Below, one piece after another: positions 61,492-64,000 of a stretch of 64,000 bases of DNA (position 1 is the stretch's first letter; each line of letters starts with the position of its first letter). The translations under genes were made by a program, and so were the position numbers. Location: NCBI GenBank assembly GCA_964513675.1, contig CAZEOD010000005.1, positions 16,601 to 80,600 on the forward strand, in the 5' to 3' direction. The notes under the pieces were generated by a model. That model saw only the letters and a list, made by a program, of their open reading frames with translations. It ran no database searches and was not told the origin of the DNA. Source of the DNA: CALFVT01 sp964513675. Lineage in GTDB: Bacteria > Pseudomonadota > Alphaproteobacteria > Caulobacterales > Maricaulaceae.

Positions 61492-62411
61492 GGGTTGCGC
61501 CCTGTGATACTCATAAAATTATCTTTTATCATGGCCGCATCACCGCCGACACAGATATGAGATAACGGTGCTGCGGATGAAGTCAGAATATGCATCTGCC
61601 CAATCGCCTTGCCGGATGTTGTGACGGCAACGCGATGTGTCTCAATATCAAAGACCTCAGGGTGAAGACAGGCTATAACAGCGGATGGATCATGAAGGCT
61701 GCACTCACTCCGGCCCGAGCGGCTTTCATAAAAGCTGAGATAAAACGCGCCAATGGCTTTTAAAAACCCGCCCGCCTTGGGAGACTGATGGGCTAAATCT
61801 TCGAAATCCACAGCGGTGAAGGCAATCTTATCTGTAATATCTAATCCAACACATATAACATTCCCACGGTTGGGGGCCGTTAAAACGATATTGGCGGCAT
61901 GAGGATCATTCCAGAAATTCGCCTCTGCGACATCACTGACATTGCCCTTGGCGCGTAAAACGCCGCCCATAATGACAAGCTGTTTTAAGTTTGCAATAAA
62001 GTGAGGATCTTTTTCGATCGCTAACGCAATATTTGTCAGCGGGCCAATCGCGCAAACTGTGATATCGTCAGGATGAGCGCGCGCCATTTCAACCAAGTAA
62101 TCAGCCGCGCTACCAGCTTCGGCCTGTCGCTCTGGATCGGGGATTTTAACCTCACCAAATCCGCGGGGGCCATGAACAAAATCACTGGGCGGGTTGGGCA
62201 CCATCGAGAGCGGTTTGGCCGCGCCTTTATAAACCTGCGTCGCGGCGCCGCTACTCTCTGTCAGCCAAAGCGCATTTCTCACCGCATTGTCTATGGTGAC
62301 ATTGCCAAAAATAGTTGTCAGCGCAAGCAGCTCGATATCTGGATGGGCATGGGCATAATAATAGGCCATAGCGTCATCTATGCCGGGGTCAGTATCAATA
62401 ATTAATTTCAT
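61488..62411 (-). CDS. nucleoside hydrolase
   Basis: 307 residues. The calcium-binding opening MKLIIDTDPGIDDAMA carries the Asp ligands, and the family blocks AIGPLTNIALA, VIMGGV and AEANFWNDPHAA follow. A later HDPSAV matches the inosine-uridine type. It cleaves nucleosides to ribose and base. The ribose and base then fit the two neighbouring enzymes. It lies 87 bases from the mscL terminator. Substrate range (purine or pyrimidine) cannot be told. Confidence 0.93.
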   Translation of the reverse strand: MKLIIDTDPGIDDAMAYYYAHAHPDIELLALTTIFGNVTIDNAVRNALWLTESSGAATQVYKGAAKPLSMVPNPPSDFVHGPRGFGEVKIPDPERQAEAGSAADYLVEMARAHPDDITVCAIGPLTNIALAIEKDPHFIANLKQLVIMGGVLRAKGNVSDVAEANFWNDPHAANIVLTAPNRGNVICVGLDITDKIAFTAVDFEDLAHQSPKAGGFLKAIGAFYLSFYESRSGRSECSLHDPSAVIACLHPEVFDIETHRVAVTTSGKAIGQMHILTSSAAPLSHICVGGDAAMIKDNFMSITGRNP

Positions 62412-62500
62412 GGCATAACCCCTTATTCAAGCCGCTCTTATTGCGGTTAAGAGCGTTAAGTGCTCTCGGCATAAGAATCAAGCCAAGCTGTTTAGGGCAT

Positions 62501-62533
62501 AAAAAAACCCGCTCCGTTGAACGAAGCGGGTTT
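62501..62533 (-). terminator. mscL terminator
   Basis: 9-bp stem AAACCCGCT / AGCGGGTTT, with inner CGTT / AACG pairs, and T7 on the minus strand. It sits 23 bases past the mscL stop. Confidence 0.9.
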
Positions 62534-62555
62534 AAGATAAAACTTAAGACGTGTC

Positions 62556-62966
62556 TTATTTTTTCAATAGATCACGAATCTCAGCCAAAAGCACTTCATT
62601 AGCAGGCGGAGCTGCTGGCGCTTCTTCTTCGGCTTTTTTCGCTTTATTCATGCCCTTGATAATCATGAATAAGACCCATGCTAGAATAGCAAATGCGATA
62701 ATTGCATTGATGAAAGAGCCGTAGCCAATCGCAGAGCCTGTGCCTTCGACAGCAACACCAGCCGCATCAAGCTCAGCCGGCGTAAGAACGATCTTCTTTG
62801 CACTAAAATCAAGACCACCGCTAAAGTGACCAATAACCGGCATAATAACATCTTCGATAAGCGACTTAATGACCGTGCCAAAAGCGCCGCCCATAATAAT
62901 ACCAACGGCCATGTCGACCATATTGCCTTTCATGGCAAATTCTTTAAATTCGGAAACCATTCCCAT
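62556..62966 (-). CDS. mscL: large-conductance mechanosensitive channel
   Basis: 136 residues. The N-terminal helix FKEFAMKGNMVDMAVGIIMGGAFG with pore glycines, IEDVIMPVIG, a periplasmic loop, the second membrane helix YGSFINAIIAFAILAWVLFMIIKGMNK (key part), and a C-terminal helical bundle (LLAEIRDLLKK) are all present. It opens under hypo-osmotic stress. GGAGGG precedes ATG 62966 by 7 bases, deciding the start. Confidence 0.96.
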   Translation of the reverse strand: MGMVSEFKEFAMKGNMVDMAVGIIMGGAFGTVIKSLIEDVIMPVIGHFSGGLDFSAKKIVLTPAELDAAGVAVEGTGSAIGYGSFINAIIAFAILAWVLFMIIKGMNKAKKAEEEAPAAPPANEVLLAEIRDLLKK

Positions 62967-63079
62967 AGTAAATCCCTCCAGATTTCTTGTGAAGTCTAAT
63001 ATGCACAGCAGCCTTGAGAGGTCAATAGCATTAAGCCATTGTAAACAGACGTTTTAACGAAAATGGCAGATAAAAGCCG

Positions 63080-63367
63080 TTAGCTTTTTGAGGCGTCAAC
63101 GCGAAGTTTTAAATCTTTACCGGCGCGGAAAAAAGGCACATGTTTTTCAGGCACATTGACGGGGGCCCCTGTGCGCGGATTGCGGCCAATACGGGCGTCG
63201 CGTTTGCGCGTTGAAAATGTCCCAAAACCGCGAAGCTCCACGCGCGCCCCTTTTTCAAGAGTTTGCGTAATCGTTTCAAATATAACCGCTACGACACGCT
63301 CCATCTCTTTATGGGTAAGATGCGGGTTGTCTTGGTGGAGGCGGTCTATGAGTTCTGAGCGTAACAT
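63080..63367 (-). CDS. ihfB: integration host factor beta subunit
   Basis: 95 residues from ATG 63365-63367 (MLRSELIDRLHQDNPHL), the usual length; an ORF extension to 63403 adds 12 residues with no family match. GFGTF and the minor-groove arm RIGRNPRTGAPVNVPEKHVPFFRAGKDLK (key part RNPRTG) are present. It bends DNA together with IhfA. It sits directly downstream of rpsA, the common arrangement, with a terminator between. Confidence 0.93.
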   Translation of the reverse strand: MLRSELIDRLHQDNPHLTHKEMERVVAVIFETITQTLEKGARVELRGFGTFSTRKRDARIGRNPRTGAPVNVPEKHVPFFRAGKDLKLRVDASKS

Positions 63368-63422
63368 TCTATATATATGCCTAATTTTAACCCATTTGGT
63401 CAATATGATTTATTTAATAAAT

Positions 63423-63447
63423 AAAAAAAGGCCCCATTGGGGCCTTT
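63423..63447 (-). terminator. rpsA terminator
   Basis: 9-bp stem AAAGGCCCC / GGGGCCTTT with a 3-base loop, followed on the minus strand by T7, 23 bases past the rpsA stop. It precedes ihfB, which must have its own promoter in 63368-63422. Confidence 0.9.
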
Positions 63448-63469
63448 GAAAATGATATCGCGCGGGAAA

Positions 63470-64000
63470 CTACTGATCTTTAAGCGCGGCGCCAAGGATG
63501 TCACCAAGTGACGCCCCTGAATCGGCTGACCCATATTGTTCCACGGCTTCTTTCTCTTCGGCGATTTCAAGCGCGCGAATAGAGAGTGTATATTGACGTG
63601 TTTTACGGTCATGTTTGATAACGCGGGCATCGACTTTATCGCCAACAGCAAAGCGCTCTGGACGCTGCTCTGTACGCTCACGTGAGAGATCATTCTTACG
63701 AATATAAGCTGAAATCTCATTCTCTTCGCCAAAGCTAACTTCAAGACCATTGCTGTCAACTTTTGTCACTGTACATGTGACAGTTGAATTGCGGCCAATG
63801 CCAGAGGCTGTGCCTGTGTCTTTGACAAGCTGCTTAACACCGAGTGAAATGCGTTCTTTATCCGCATCAATCTCAAGGATCTTCGCTTCAACTTCATCGC
63901 CTTTCTTATAATCTTTTAGCGCATCTTCGCCGGACTTTTCCCATGAGAGGTCAGACAAATGAGCCATGCCGTCAATATCGCCGTCAAGACCGATGAAAAG
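63470..64000 (-). CDS. rpsA: ribosomal protein S1, C-terminal part, cut by window edge
   Basis: The frame runs in from the window edge without a start. Its S1-domain repeats are visible: LFIGLDGDIDGMAHLSDLSW, DKERISLGVKQL, and a further repeat (VTKVDSNGLEVSFGEENEISAYI, key part). An ATG at 63967 is internal. S1 binds mRNA on the small subunit and helps initiation. The final 25 residues are acidic and Ala/Gly rich. About 177 residues are seen here out of some 560. Confidence 0.95.
   Translation of the reverse strand, partial: LFIGLDGDIDGMAHLSDLSWEKSGEDALKDYKKGDEVEAKILEIDADKERISLGVKQLVKDTGTASGIGRNSTVTCTVTKVDSNGLEVSFGEENEISAYIRKNDLSRERTEQRPERFAVGDKVDARVIKHDRKTRQYTLSIRALEIAEEKEAVEQYGSADSGASLGDILGAALKDQ

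Noticed and set aside
1..64000. tRNA, rRNA, CRISPR array, insertion sequence, integron or prophage
   Set aside because: Looked for TTCGA-type tRNA arms, repeats with spacers, transposase motifs and terminal inverted repeats; none convincing.

Overview
The window is a gene-dense stretch of an alphaproteobacterial chromosome with moderate GC. Conserved blocks typical of the class include comF-grxC-nitrilase-DUF1178, ppiC/secA divergence with argJ-mutT, xerD-accA and aroK-aroB-CorC. A Caulobacter-type TonB receptor and a TorF-type porin also fit. A marine or aquatic member of the Hyphomonadaceae/Maricaulales-Caulobacterales neighbourhood is my inference from gene content; no rRNA or other phylogenetic marker was compared. 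The left edge cuts ribF and the right edge cuts rpsA.

Layout. (1) 1-7.0 kb: housekeeping genes: ribF end, acnA, yciB, an S9 peptidase, and trpA standing apart from trpB. (2) 7.1-17.9 kb: a metal locus, most likely for zinc. It holds a Zur-type Fur regulator, a MerC-like membrane protein, and a long minus-strand series: small His-rich exported protein, TonB receptor, ABC ATPase with two DUF3526-type permeases, ZrgA-like His-rich lipoprotein, DUF3299 lipoprotein, and a LolD/MacB-type ATPase plus FtsX-type permease. (3) 18.1-35.4 kb: conserved housekeeping operons. These include a previously easy-to-miss 46-residue membrane peptide gene at 32004-32144 heading the operon with xerD and an exported protein. 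(4) 35.8-59.4 kb: a large carbohydrate-utilisation locus. (5) 59.5-62.4 kb: a nucleoside salvage set (ribokinase, phosphoribosyltransferase, nucleoside hydrolase) with a cytochrome P450 remnant inside it. (6) 62.5-64 kb: mscL, ihfB and the rpsA end.

The carbohydrate locus appears to be one LacI-type regulon. Four copies of an operator related to TGACAACGTTGTCA lie in front of the TonB receptor, between the halogenase operon and the DUF6445 gene, between the GH3 glucosidase and the lactonase, and between the GMC dehydrogenase operon and the cupin. A LacI regulator is encoded within the locus. Signal sequences place the GH3 enzyme, SMP-30 lactonase, dehydrogenase small subunit, a TIM-barrel 'isomerase' and the cupin outside the cytoplasm as lipoproteins and/or Tat substrates. 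GntP permease, gluconokinase and two sodium/sugar-type symporters handle uptake. The model is beta-glucoside uptake by TonB, periplasmic hydrolysis and oxidation, lactone opening, gluconate import and phosphorylation, with a possible 3-keto-glycoside branch.

The most unusual part is a four-gene flavin-dependent halogenase-like operon. One member has lost the FAD motif, the catalytic Lys and the catalytic Glu. No tRNA, rRNA, CRISPR array, insertion sequence or prophage was seen.
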